NCBI RefSeq assembly: GCF_003860585.1 | Contig: NZ_CP034159.1 | Location: 744,001 to 808,000, forward strand | Source: Kaistella carnis | GTDB taxonomy: Bacteria > Bacteroidota > Bacteroidia > Flavobacteriales > Weeksellaceae | Direction: 5' to 3' | DNA length: 64,000 nt | Shown: piece after piece, positions 1 to 7,524 of the stretch | How the letters are laid out: every line of letters begins with the position of its first letter | Numbering within the stretch: position 1 is the stretch's first letter | Position numbers and translations under genes: made by a program | Notes under the pieces: model-generated | What the model was told of the DNA's origin: nothing | Seen by the model: the letters and a program-made list of their open reading frames with translations, nothing else | Databases searched by the model: none

Positions 1-432
1 TGTGTAGGTTTGCAACCGGAGATTCGTTCTGTAAATCAAAAAATTGTTTTCATAAATTGCGATCGGAACAGTGCCAAACTGAACATCGAAAAATCGGAAT
101 TTTCCCGTAGAGTTACTCATCATCTGATCGCCAACTTCTACCGTATAATTTCCATTTTGAGGAATTCTTAAAAAGACTTCCGAATTTCCGTAGTTATAAT
201 TCCACCGGTAATCATTATTTGAGATTGGTTGCGAACTAGTAGTTTTCATTGGGTTTCTGTACTTTGAATTATCCAAGACTTTGTCATTGGTTTTTGCAGA
301 AGTATTATTTCTTGGAGTTTGCATTTCTGTTGATTTCGCATCATTTCTTAAAAGCTCGCCTGCCTTTCCAGCTTCTTGCGCAAAAGTGCTCAGGCTTAAA
401 AATAATACGCCGATAGTAGAGATTGTTTTCAT
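1..432 (-). CDS. Secreted protein of unknown function, 3' part missing
   Basis: The reading frame starts with ATG at 432-430 and stays open for 144 codons to the window edge, so the C-terminus lies outside. The protein begins MKTISTIGVLFLSLSTFAQ, a signal peptide of the short Bacteroidota kind with cleavage likely after the FAQ. A low-complexity Asn/Thr/Lys linker follows (about residues 35-60). Then comes a beta-rich stretch with NGNYTVEVGDQMM and short alternating hydrophobic strands, which reads like a small extracellular or periplasmic beta domain. I do not recognise the family. It is probably exported through Sec; nothing seen fixes its final location. Confidence 0.7.
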   Translation of the reverse strand, partial: MKTISTIGVLFLSLSTFAQEAGKAGELLRNDAKSTEMQTPRNNTSAKTNDKVLDNSKYRNPMKTTSSQPISNNDYRWNYNYGNSEVFLRIPQNGNYTVEVGDQMMSNSTGKFRFFDVQFGTVPIAIYENNFLIYRTNLRLQTYT

Positions 433-675
433 TTTTTTACATTTTAAAGATTGTTACAAAAAACCAGGCTATTATGATGCCAAAAACATCGACTATCACG
501 TCATTTTAACGAATAACTGCAAATGAGTACAATAATCGAGAATTACTGAAAAAACGTTTTAACCTTCGCTAAAAATCTTTATCAAAGCGGATTTTCATAT
601 TAAAAATTCTTTTGCCGAGAATGTTCGAATCTTTTTTCTGATGATTGATGTTCCGCGATTTTCAATCGATTATAA
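433..675. other. Intergenic region without recognised gene
   Basis: This AT-rich stretch lies upstream of the secreted-protein gene and before the repeat remnant that borders the IS1595-family element. Short open frames here lack start context and family resemblance. It may contain the promoter of the gene on the minus strand, but I could not assign a clear -33/-7 pair. Confidence 0.4.
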
Positions 676-719
676 TTGAATGCTTCGGATTATGATATTT
701 TACTTTTATAATTTTTTTT
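676..719. repeat. Left remnant of REP-like repeat unit interrupted by the insertion sequence
   Basis: Bases 676-692 match the second half of the repeat unit seen again at 1742-1759 and 1817-1833 (consensus TTGAATCCTTCGGATT with one or two changes). They are followed by a similar A/T-rich tail that ends in a run of T. The IS1595-family element begins inside this T run, so it appears to have landed between two repeat units. Confidence 0.55.
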
Positions 720-1703
720 TATGTATATCCGTTTTTAATCATACTCCTGTGATGCTTGCTATCACAAGTCTATCGAACAGTTTATCTTCAAAATATCTCC
801 GATTTAACTTATAAACAAACTCATTTAGATAAAGTTGAAGGTTTTTGCGTTTTATTTTGTGGTAATTTCCTAATAAATTCCTTTTCGCATTACTGATAAA
901 TATGTGAACCCAACGCAAAGTATCTTTTGTAGTTTCTTTCGAAGATTTTTCTGAAATATGAATTTCTACAAGTTGTGATATATCAACATATGACGTGCTT
1001 TGATCTGTAAAAACTATGCTGGATTCTGCCAAAGATTCTTTAATAGTCTCATTAATTCCCTCTGCTGTATGATCTTCTAATACTATTGCTTTAAAATATC
1101 TACAAGATTTCGATGTCTCTCCTGTTTCTATATTTTCTAATGGCGTAGATTCCGCCATCACTGCAACATTTTGCTTTCCAACTGCTCCTCTTCCACGAAT
1201 CCCTTTCTCTTGTTCCAGTTCTCTAGATTCAACTGTAAAATACCCTTCATCCATTTCAATCATGCCCTCTAAAGTGTATCTTTCATCTCGTTTTCCCATC
1301 GCTTTTCTCAATTTGTGCATCATAGCCCAAACTGGCTCATAGCGCTTCAAACCTAATTGCCTTTGCATTTCTTTAGCAGAAAATCCCTTTTTTGTTGCAC
1401 TCATCAAAAACATCGCTTTATACCAAACTAGAAAGGACAAATTGGAATTTTCCATGATGGTTCCACTTCGTAATGTAGTTCGCTTTCTACAAGATTTACA
1501 CTCGTAACTTAATCTGCTTTTAATCCAAAAAAAATCAGTTTTTCCGCACTTGCAGGAAACGCCAATTTTGTCACGTTCTGCTTTAAAATGAGATATACAA
1601 TCCTCTTCACTGCTAAACTCTACGCCAAAACTAAAAATATTCATCTCAATGATTTAATTATCAAACAAATATACGAAATTATGTGGAGTTACGGACATAC
1701 ATA
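720..1703 (-). mobile_element. IS1595-family insertion sequence, 984 bp
   Basis: The ends form an imperfect terminal inverted repeat: TATGTATATCCGT at 720-732, and the reverse complement of TATGTATGTCCGT at 1691-1703 (12 of 13 bases match). Both sides are flanked by eight T residues (712-719 and 1704-1711). That fits the 8-bp target duplication known for IS1595 elements, although a homopolymer makes the call less certain. The single transposase gene fills most of the element. It sits between units of an intergenic repeat and disrupts no visible gene. Confidence 0.75.
739..1644 (-). CDS. IS1595-family (ISXO2-like) transposase
   Basis: The 301-residue protein has the two-part plan of IS1595 transposases. 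An N-terminal zinc ribbon has C31-x-C33 and C49-x2-C52, followed by a conserved segment containing RTTLRSGTIMENSNLSF. The C-terminal DDE-type nuclease fold begins with MDEGYF (first Asp) and FTDQSTSY (second Asp). The last catalytic position is probably Asn or Glu in the region around ISNAKRNLLGNYHKIK, as in the DDN-type members. The C-terminal YLNEFVYKLNRRYF is typical of the family. The gene is full length with no frameshift, so the element may still be active. Family assignment rests on these motifs. Confidence 0.88.
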   Translation of the reverse strand: MNIFSFGVEFSSEEDCISHFKAERDKIGVSCKCGKTDFFWIKSRLSYECKSCRKRTTLRSGTIMENSNLSFLVWYKAMFLMSATKKGFSAKEMQRQLGLKRYEPVWAMMHKLRKAMGKRDERYTLEGMIEMDEGYFTVESRELEQEKGIRGRGAVGKQNVAVMAESTPLENIETGETSKSCRYFKAIVLEDHTAEGINETIKESLAESSIVFTDQSTSYVDISQLVEIHISEKSSKETTKDTLRWVHIFISNAKRNLLGNYHKIKRKNLQLYLNEFVYKLNRRYFEDKLFDRLVIASITGV

Positions 1704-1712
1704 TTTTTTTTT

Positions 1713-1838
1713 AATGCGTCGGTTCCACCAACGGTTATTTTGTTGAATCCTTCGGGTTACAATGTTTTAATTACATAAATATTTTTAATCCGTCGGTTTC
1801 ACCAACGGCTATTTTTGTTGAATCCTTCGGATTCTGAC
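1713..1838. repeat. Two tandem REP-like units of about 74 bp
   Basis: Two copies start at 1713 and 1787. Each contains CGTCGGTTYCACCAACGG, able to fold as a hairpin, and then GTTGAATCCTTCGGRTT, where the second copy forms a perfect GAATCC/GGATTC hairpin with a TTC loop. An A/T-rich spacer separates them. A third, partial unit lies on the other side of the IS1595-family element (676-719). No coding frame runs through them. They resemble dispersed intergenic palindromes of flavobacteria. The function is unknown. Confidence 0.65.
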
Positions 1839-1875
1839 TAGGCCAAAATTTCATTATTGCTTCAGACTTTCAAAC

Positions 1876-1904
1876 AAAAAAAGAGAAGCAGAAACTTCTC
1901 TTTT
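1876..1904 (-). terminator. Intrinsic terminator downstream of lpdA
   Basis: AAAAGAGAAG (1879-1888) and CTTCTCTTTT (1895-1904) form a perfect 10-bp stem with a six-base loop. Read on the minus strand, the stem runs into a T-rich tail, as expected at the 3' end of the lpdA transcript. Confidence 0.7.
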
Positions 1905-1947
1905 AATATGATAATAAACCGAACCGCCGATCAATCCGTAAATCTCT

Positions 1948-2021
1948 CCTTGGCTCTTTTTACTTTTACCTTGGCTCTTCAAAATCAAACCTTGGCTCTT
2001 TCCACTTTTTACTTGGTTCTT
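1948..2021. repeat. Four tandem repeats with exact 21-bp period at the lpdA 3' end
   Basis: CCTTGGCTCTT occurs at 1948, 1969 and 1990, and a degenerate fourth copy (ACTTGGTTCTT) at 2011 overlaps the lpdA stop codon. The 10-base spacers also resemble each other (A/T-rich, ending in CTTTT or similar). On the minus strand the array would be transcribed in the lpdA 3' untranslated region, between the stop codon and the terminator hairpin. The period is a multiple of three, so frames through it encode a Lys-Ser-Gln-Gly heptad-like repeat, but no family supports translation. Confidence 0.75.
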
Positions 2022-3423
2022 AAAAATGTAACGCTCTCTTTCCAGTCGCATCCAAAGCCGCTTCTTTCATTGCTTCAGCATACGTCGGGTGCGCGTGAGA
2101 CATTCTCGAAATATCTTCAGCACTTGCTCTGTATTCCATTGCTACAACCGCTTCTGCGATTAAATCTGCCGCTCTTGCTCCGATCATGTGAACGCCTAAA
2201 ATTTCATCTGTTTTTTCGTCAGCGATTACTTTGATGAAACCATCAACATCACCGGAAGCACGGCTTCTTCCCAAAGCACGCATCGGGAAATTACCAATTT
2301 TAATGGCAACACCTTCTGCTTTCAATTGCTCTTCGGTTTTACCAACAGCAGCAACTTCCGGCCACGTATAAACAACGCCCGGAATCAAATTATAATTGAT
2401 ATGAGGTTTTTGTCCTGCGATCAATTCCGCAACCATAGTTCCTTCCTCAGACGCTTTGTGAGCCAACATTGCTCCTGCTACAACATCACCGATGGCGTAA
2501 ATATTCGAAACATTAGTTTGTAAATGCTCGTTCGTTTTCACTCTTCCTCTTTCGTCAAGATCAACTCCGGCTTTTTCCAGTCCAAGTCCTTTCGTGTATG
2601 GACTTCTGCCCACAGCAACCAAAACGTAATCTCCTTCGAAAACTACTTCTTCGCCTTTTTTATCTTTCGCGGTAACTTTTACCGTATCACCGTTTCTTTC
2701 AACAGACTGAACGCCCGTAGAAAGGTTGAATTTCATTCCTTGTTTACGCAAAACTTTGTTCAATTCTTTCGACAGAGCACCGTCCATGGTAGGAATAATC
2801 TTATCCATAAATTCTACCACCGTTACTTCAGAACCTAATCTTTTGTAGACAGAACCCAATTCCAAACCGATAACTCCACCACCGATAACGATCAGGTGTT
2901 TCGGAATTTCTTTCAGTTCCAAAGCCTCCGTAGAAGTAATAATTCTTTCCTTATCCAAAGTAATAAAAGGAAGCGCAGTTGGTTTAGAACCCGTCGCAAT
3001 AATCGTATATTTAGAATCAATGGTTTCTGTAGAACCATCGTTTTTCGTCACTTTGATTTGAGTCGCCGATTCAAAACTTCCAACACCTTCGAAAACAGTG
3101 ATCTTGTTTTTATCCATCAAGAACTGGATTCCTTTGGTCGTTTGGTCTACCACTTCACTTTTACGCGCGATCATTCTGGCCAAATCTGCTTTTGGCTCAT
3201 TGATGATAATTCCGTGATCTGCAAAATTGTGCGCGGCGTTATGAAAATGTTCAGAACTGTCCAAAAGCGCTTTACTCGGAATACAACCCACGTTCAGGCA
3301 AGTTCCACCCAGAACGGAATATTTCTCAATAATTGCAGTTTTGAAACCCAACTGTGCGCAACGAATTGCAGCAACATAACCACCAGGACCGGAACCGATT
3401 ACGGTAACATCGAATTGACTCAT
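2020..3423 (-). CDS. lpdA: Dihydrolipoyl dehydrogenase (E3)
   Basis: The 467-residue flavoprotein reoxidises dihydrolipoamide of the pyruvate and 2-oxoglutarate dehydrogenase complexes with NAD+. The N-terminal FAD-binding site GSGPGG (residues 10-15) is followed by the redox-active disulphide in GGTCLNVGC (C42 and C47). A second dinucleotide site, VIGGGVIGLELG, lies near residue 180. The C-terminal interface carries the catalytic HAHPTYAE (H445, E450). Length and motif order are those of the family. The gene stands alone: neither neighbour belongs to a dehydrogenase complex. Its 3' end runs into a 21-bp-period repeat and a terminator. Confidence 0.96.
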   Translation of the reverse strand: MSQFDVTVIGSGPGGYVAAIRCAQLGFKTAIIEKYSVLGGTCLNVGCIPSKALLDSSEHFHNAAHNFADHGIIINEPKADLARMIARKSEVVDQTTKGIQFLMDKNKITVFEGVGSFESATQIKVTKNDGSTETIDSKYTIIATGSKPTALPFITLDKERIITSTEALELKEIPKHLIVIGGGVIGLELGSVYKRLGSEVTVVEFMDKIIPTMDGALSKELNKVLRKQGMKFNLSTGVQSVERNGDTVKVTAKDKKGEEVVFEGDYVLVAVGRSPYTKGLGLEKAGVDLDERGRVKTNEHLQTNVSNIYAIGDVVAGAMLAHKASEEGTMVAELIAGQKPHINYNLIPGVVYTWPEVAAVGKTEEQLKAEGVAIKIGNFPMRALGRSRASGDVDGFIKVIADEKTDEILGVHMIGARAADLIAEAVVAMEYRASAEDISRMSHAHPTYAEAMKEAALDATGKRALHF

Positions 3424-3520
3424 ATTTATCTTTTTATGATTTAATTAAAAGTAGGGCAAATTTACAAAATATTTTCGCTTTGGATGGTGTGGATCTGCAG
3501 AGATTTTCTTCAGATTTTTA

Positions 3521-3588
3521 GGAGCCGAGAACCTGCTTTCCGCTGTATCTTTTGCAGCACTTCGTTCTGCAAAAGGATGTCGCTGCAA
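3521..3588 (-). repeat. Dispersed hairpin repeat, copy 1
   Basis: Read on the minus strand, this copy runs GCAGCGACATCC, then a perfect 9-bp stem (CTTTTGCAG at 3549-3557 with CTGCAAAAG at 3567-3575), then ATACAGCGGAAAGCAGG. The layout matches the copies at 25663, 28261, 50069 and 63040: a GC-rich 5' arm with ATCC or similar, a central A/T-rich hairpin, and a 3' arm related to AGTGGAAAGCGGG. This is the only copy on the minus strand. Confidence 0.6.
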
Positions 3589-3731
3589 TTAGGTCTATGG
3601 AGATTTGGGTTTGAGAAAGCTCTTGGATTTGTTATAGTTAAAATTATTCAATTATAACTCTCTTTTTATTATTGTTGATTATTCTATAATAAACTGTAAA
3701 ATTTGATATGTTTTATGGTTTAAAATCTTTG

Positions 3732-3739
3732 TATATTTG
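3732..3739 (+). promoter_or_regulatory. Candidate -7 promoter element for the DUF262 gene
   Basis: TATATTTG fits the Bacteroidota -7 consensus TAnnTTTG and lies 44 bases before the start codon at 3784. The nearest upstream TTTG is 26 bases away, longer than the usual spacing, so the -33 element is uncertain. Confidence 0.35.
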
Positions 3740-3783
3740 GATCAACAAAAAATAAAACATACGATAAAAACAATTAGATAAAT

Positions 3784-5463
3784 ATGAAAGTATCTCAAGA
3801 ACCATTAAAAATTACTGATATATTAAAAGACAAAACCTTTACGGTTCCACTTTATCAAAGGGAATATTCTTGGAATTTAGAACAGGTCGCAGATTTATTT
3901 TATGATATTTCTGACTCTGATGATGATGGACATTTTCTAGGCTCGCTATTGTTGTATCAATCTGATAATTCTAAAAAAATGGAAATTGTTGACGGACAGC
4001 AGAGAATGACAACATTGTTTCTTCTATTATACAGCATTCTTAAAGCTCTAAATGGTTCTGATAAAAACAAAGCAATTGAACGAATTAATTCATTACTCTT
4101 TGTTATTGACCCAAACGATTTATCAAATGATATTTCATCTTCAGAACCTCGATTAGAAACAGGAAAAAGAGATAAATATTTATTTAAAGCTATTATACGC
4201 AACGATGACTTTTCCGCTCATAAGGATGGAAGAAGAAGATCCCATAAAAATCTTACTAACAGTCTGGAATTTTTCGACCAAAGGATTGTTGAAATTATTA
4301 AAGATCAAGGATTAAATGGATTAACAAAATTTACAGAAAAAGTTATTAAAAGTGAGTTCATTGTAATGACCGCAGAAAAACAGTCAGACAAGTTATTACT
4401 TTTCAAAACTATTAATGCTCGTGGTCTTGAGTTAACGCAAGGTGATTTAATAAAAAATGAACTTTGTCATAATATCGAACCGTTCGAACTTGATGAAGCA
4501 ATTGATAATTGGGACGAAATACGCAGTAGAATTGAAAAAAACAATGGTAATCTTGATGTTTTTCTATTTCATTATTTGAACTCAATTGATGAGTGCCAAA
4601 ATTTAAGACAACAACTTGATAAAAAACGTGGATTAGAAAAGTGGGAGAAGAAAAATTATCCTCCGGCACCCGAAAAATATGTTTTTGAATTGTATGGCGC
4701 ATTAATTTCAAAAGTCGGCCCATCTAAATTCATCGAAGATTTACTTTTAGCTTCAAATTATTATACTGCATTTATTAATCCAAGTAACGACAAAGTATAT
4801 TTAAATAGTTTAAAAGCAATGGGCGTAAATAAATGTTTTCCACTTCTTTTAGCATCTGTCAGAAAATTAAATAATGAGAATTTTGATAAAGTTTGTAAAG
4901 CAATAGATTCTCTAACATTCAGACATAGCATTCTTAGAAAAGACCCAAAAGAGCTTGAAAGATTCTATTACCAAGTTAGCGAATCATTAGTCGATGATTT
5001 AGATGTAGAAAATGCGATTAATACAATTAAAGAACATCTAAATTTTAAAGAAGAAGAAAAATTTAAAAGCGAATTTGTTTTATCTAGCATGAAAGGGTCA
5101 GTTTCAAAAATGGTCTTAGATAGAATTACTCGTAAGCATTCTGAAAGTGTTGATTGGACCAATAAAGATGTTCATATAGAACATATTATGCCGCAAAAAC
5201 CAGCAGGAGAATGGAAAATCCTATTCGATTCAGATGAGTTTGAATATAAAGATTATTTGAATAGATTGGGCAATCTCACGATATTGCAAGACAAGAAAAA
5301 TATTAAAGCAAGAAATAAAGATTTTAATAATAAAAAAGAATATTATAAAGAATCTCGTTTAACGATAACAAAAACTTTAATTGACTACGAAAAATGGGGT
5401 TATAGCGAAATACTTGAGAGACAAGAATATTTATATGAGGAATCAAAAGATCTATGGAATTAA
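3784..5463 (+). CDS. DUF262 and DUF1524 protein, GmrSD-like modification-dependent nuclease
   Basis: The 559-residue protein joins an N-terminal DUF262 domain (ParB/Srx-like NTPase fold, about residues 10-230) to a C-terminal DUF1524 HNH-type nuclease (about 430-550). The DUF262 signature DGQQR is at residues 70-74. The nuclease motif HIEHIMPQ is at 464-471, and a downstream NRLGNLTIL helix supplies the usual Asn residues. In GmrSD and BrxU the same pair restricts modified (glucosylated or methylated) phage DNA using nucleotide hydrolysis. Both domains being fused and apparently intact suggests a stand-alone type IV restriction factor. The gene lies between lpdA and an IS256 element with no methylase beside it, consistent with an acquired defence gene. 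Substrate specificity is unknown. Confidence 0.85.
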   Translation: MKVSQEPLKITDILKDKTFTVPLYQREYSWNLEQVADLFYDISDSDDDGHFLGSLLLYQSDNSKKMEIVDGQQRMTTLFLLLYSILKALNGSDKNKAIERINSLLFVIDPNDLSNDISSSEPRLETGKRDKYLFKAIIRNDDFSAHKDGRRRSHKNLTNSLEFFDQRIVEIIKDQGLNGLTKFTEKVIKSEFIVMTAEKQSDKLLLFKTINARGLELTQGDLIKNELCHNIEPFELDEAIDNWDEIRSRIEKNNGNLDVFLFHYLNSIDECQNLRQQLDKKRGLEKWEKKNYPPAPEKYVFELYGALISKVGPSKFIEDLLLASNYYTAFINPSNDKVYLNSLKAMGVNKCFPLLLASVRKLNNENFDKVCKAIDSLTFRHSILRKDPKELERFYYQVSESLVDDLDVENAINTIKEHLNFKEEEKFKSEFVLSSMKGSVSKMVLDRITRKHSESVDWTNKDVHIEHIMPQKPAGEWKILFDSDEFEYKDYLNRLGNLTILQDKKNIKARNKDFNNKKEYYKESRLTITKTLIDYEKWGYSEILERQEYLYEESKDLWN

Positions 5464-5493
5464 TTTAAATACATATTAAAATAAGATTTTGAA

Positions 5494-6861
5494 GACACTG
5501 TCCCGCAAAGTGTGTAAGTTGAAAAGTTTAAGACTTGAGTTTTTTATAACTTGAGCCTTTCTTCAAATATAAGCATAAATTGATTTAATACGATTCCCCA
5601 ATCTCGAATCGGCATTGTCCATTTTTTTGTTGCTTCTCTTAAGGCAAGGAAAACTGACTTTAAAACCGCATCATCAGTAGGAAAAGACATTTTATTTTTA
5701 GTATATTTTCTTATTTTTCCGTTGAGATTTTCTATTAAGTTGGTGGTGTAAATGATTTTACGGATTTCCACCGGAAATTCGAAAAATACCGTTAATTCAT
5801 CCCAATTATCTCTCCAGGATTTGATGGCATACGAATATTTAGATTCCCATTTTTCTGCAAAATCATTTAAGGCGGCTTCTGCGGCTTGCTTGGTGGGAGC
5901 GTTGTAAATGTGTTTCATGTCGTAAGTAAAGGCTTTTCTGTCCTTCCAAACTACGTATTTACAAGCATTTCTAATCTGATGCACCACGCAGATCTGAGTT
6001 TGAGATTGTGGGAAAACACTGCGAATAGTTTGGGTAAATCCATTGAGATTATCCGTTGCAGTGATTAGTATATCTTCTACGCCACGTGCTTTTATGTCAG
6101 TTAAAACGCTCATCCAAAAACTGGAACTTTCGTTTTTTCCAAGCCACATTCCCAGAACTTCTTTTCTTCCATCCCGTCTTAAACCAACGGCAAGATAAAT
6201 GGTTTTGTTGATAACTTTTGAGTTCTCACGGACTTTAAAAACAATTCCATCCAACCAAACAATGAGGTATAAATCCTCTAGTGGCCGATTTTGCCAAGCG
6301 ACAATCTCACTGGAAACCGCATTGGTAATCCTGGATATTGTGGATGTTGAAACATCAAAATCATACATTTCCTTGATCTGATCTTCAATATCACTTACAC
6401 TCATTCCTTTGGCATAAAATGAGATGATAACATTTTCCAAACCTTCAATAATATTATGCCTTTTGGGAACTAAGGCTGGCTCAAAAGTACTTTCCCTATC
6501 CCGCGGAACTTTAATTTCATCTTCGCCAAAAGAGGTTTTTATCTTCTTGGTTTGATGGCCATTGCGATAATTTCCGTCTTTTGTTTTTTGATGTTTCTCG
6601 GTATCCAGATGGTCATCTAATTCGGCTTCGAGCATATGTTCTACGGCTCGTTTGTGCATTGTTTTGAAGAAAGAGGTTAAATCTTCTCCACTCTTGAAGG
6701 ATTTGTAGAAATCCTTGTTGTTTAATAATTCTTCTTTGTCGATCATAACTGTATAAAGTTTAAAAATAGTAAAAAGTTATTTCCGAAAAAGTTTTGAGCT
6801 TTTGAAGGCTCAAAATTTTTCAGAATAACTTTTCAACTTACACAGTTAGTGAAACACTACC
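5494..6861 (-). mobile_element. IS256-family insertion sequence, copy 1, 1368 bp
   Basis: The left end begins GACACTGTCC and the right end reads GGTAGTGTTT on the opposite strand. The inner parts of both inverted repeats share GTGTAAGTTGAAAAG. The element is flanked by an exact 8-bp target duplication, ATTTTGAA (5486-5493 and 6862-6869), which fixes the boundaries. It has the same length as the copy at 54101-55468 and lies in the opposite orientation. It inserted 31 bp after the DUF262 gene stop and breaks no recognised gene. Confidence 0.93.
5544..6746 (-). CDS. IS256-family (mutator-type) transposase, copy 1
   Basis: The 400-residue transposase is complete. The DDE catalytic triad is visible as D166 in VWLDGIVF, D232 in TATDNLNGF and E339 in [14 protein letters not shown], with the family's HQIRN segment (residues 256-260) between the second Asp and the Glu. 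The N-terminal third (helical, DNA-binding) carries [16 protein letters not shown]. It differs from the second copy at two residues only: Leu165 versus Met, and Tyr275 versus Ser. Position 165 is next to the first catalytic Asp. With intact terminal repeats and target duplication, the element looks recently mobile. Confidence 0.95.
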   Translation of the reverse strand: MIDKEELLNNKDFYKSFKSGEDLTSFFKTMHKRAVEHMLEAELDDHLDTEKHQKTKDGNYRNGHQTKKIKTSFGEDEIKVPRDRESTFEPALVPKRHNIIEGLENVIISFYAKGMSVSDIEDQIKEMYDFDVSTSTISRITNAVSSEIVAWQNRPLEDLYLIVWLDGIVFKVRENSKVINKTIYLAVGLRRDGRKEVLGMWLGKNESSSFWMSVLTDIKARGVEDILITATDNLNGFTQTIRSVFPQSQTQICVVHQIRNACKYVVWKDRKAFTYDMKHIYNAPTKQAAEAALNDFAEKWESKYSYAIKSWRDNWDELTVFFEFPVEIRKIIYTTNLIENLNGKIRKYTKNKMSFPTDDAVLKSVFLALREATKKWTMPIRDWGIVLNQFMLIFEERLKL

Positions 6862-6955
6862 ATTTTGAAGTAATAAAAAACATTCCCACGCTCCCGTACG
6901 AATCCTCGCTGCCGCACGAATCCTTTCGTGTGGCCAATATTAAACCACTCCGTTT

Positions 6956-7303
6956 CTAACCAAAAGATCTAAACACAATAATATCACTTAAAAGTCCAGC
7001 CTCATCAGCATAATCTCTCGCACTACTATATACATAATTTTCTGCTTTATAAACCAAACCTGCTTCCACCGGATTTTGGTGAACATAATCTATTTTTTGT
7101 TTAATGACAGGAGTACTCCACAATTCTATCGGATTATTATCATGTCTCCAAAATTGGTAATTAGAAACATTAGAACTTTTTAAAGCTTCTTTTTTGAAAA
7201 TCTCCAACATAAATTCTTTTCTACTTTCTCTTGGATTCTCCTGTATTGCTTTTACGATTGCTTTACTGGTAAATCTTTTCAAATCGCCAATTAGTAATTC
7301 TGG
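6956..7303 (-). pseudogene. Remnant of REP-associated tyrosine transposase (RAYT, Y1 family)
   Basis: This frame encodes the C-terminal half of a Y1/IS200-like REP-associated transposase: a segment LIGDLKRFTSKAIVKAI, then YQFWRHDNNPIELWS and the family hallmark YVHQNPVEAGLV. The N-terminal half that should hold the HUH metal-binding motif is absent. Upstream the frame passes through sequence with no resemblance to the family and into REP-like palindromes, closing at a stop at 7391-7393. There is no good ATG; the first possible start is TTG at 7282. It is therefore most likely an inactive 5'-truncated gene between the IS256 element and nrdJ. Confidence 0.75.
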
Positions 7304-7350
7304 CTTTTTAAGAAGAATGAATAAGGATGAGATTGATTTTATTGATAAAA

Positions 7351-7433
7351 ATTCTGTAAAAAGATAGCGCTCCTCTGGAGCGCGCCGTTCTTATAATTCA
7401 TATTCTACAAAGATACCGCTTCTACGGAGCGAC
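7351..7433. repeat. Two REP-like palindromic units beside the RAYT remnant
   Basis: The units ATTCTGTAAAAAGATAGCG (from 7351) and ATTCTACAAAGATACCG (from 7402) are alike, and each is followed by a hairpin. The first is perfect: GCGCTCC, TCT, GGAGCGC at 7367-7383. The second is CGCTTC, TAC, GGAGCG with one G-T pair at 7417-7431. RAYT genes are known to travel with such REP palindromes, and the remnant lies immediately next to them. Confidence 0.65.
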
Positions 7434-7465
7434 CTTCATATCCTAATTCTTCAGAAAAAACCATT

Positions 7466-7497
7466 AAAAAGGCTGTCTCAAAAAAAATAAAACAGCC
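7466..7497 (-). terminator. Intrinsic terminator of nrdJ
   Basis: GGCTGT at 7471-7476 pairs with ACAGCC at 7492-7497 around an A/T-rich loop. Read on the minus strand, the stem is followed by TTTTT. It lies just after the nrdJ stop codon. Confidence 0.65.
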
Positions 7498-7524
7498 CAT
7501 TATTATTTATGTTAAAATGAGGTT

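Larger units (their letters stand above)
3424..3783. other. Intergenic region between divergent lpdA and DUF262 gene
   Basis: The region carries one copy of the dispersed hairpin repeat (3521-3588) and, near its right end, a candidate -7 element TATATTTG at 3732-3739 for the DUF262 gene. I could not pair that element with a well-spaced -33 element. No coding frame was recognised. Confidence 0.5.

Noticed and set aside
281..526. An 81-residue frame on the plus strand
   Set aside because: It is antisense to the signal-peptide region of the secreted protein and runs into a non-coding gap.
1948..2021. CRISPR-like array
   Set aside because: The repeats are 11 bp with 10-base spacers that resemble one another, far shorter than CRISPR units, and no cas gene is present.
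1854..2051. A 65-residue frame on the minus strand through the 21-bp repeats
   Set aside because: It overlaps the lpdA 3' end, its repeat-derived peptide (Lys-Ser-Gln-Gly) follows from the DNA period, and it contains the lpdA terminator. No family supports it.
2896..3444. A 182-residue frame on the plus strand inside lpdA
   Set aside because: It is antisense to the conserved lpdA frame and shows no domain; it follows from codon bias in the sense strand.
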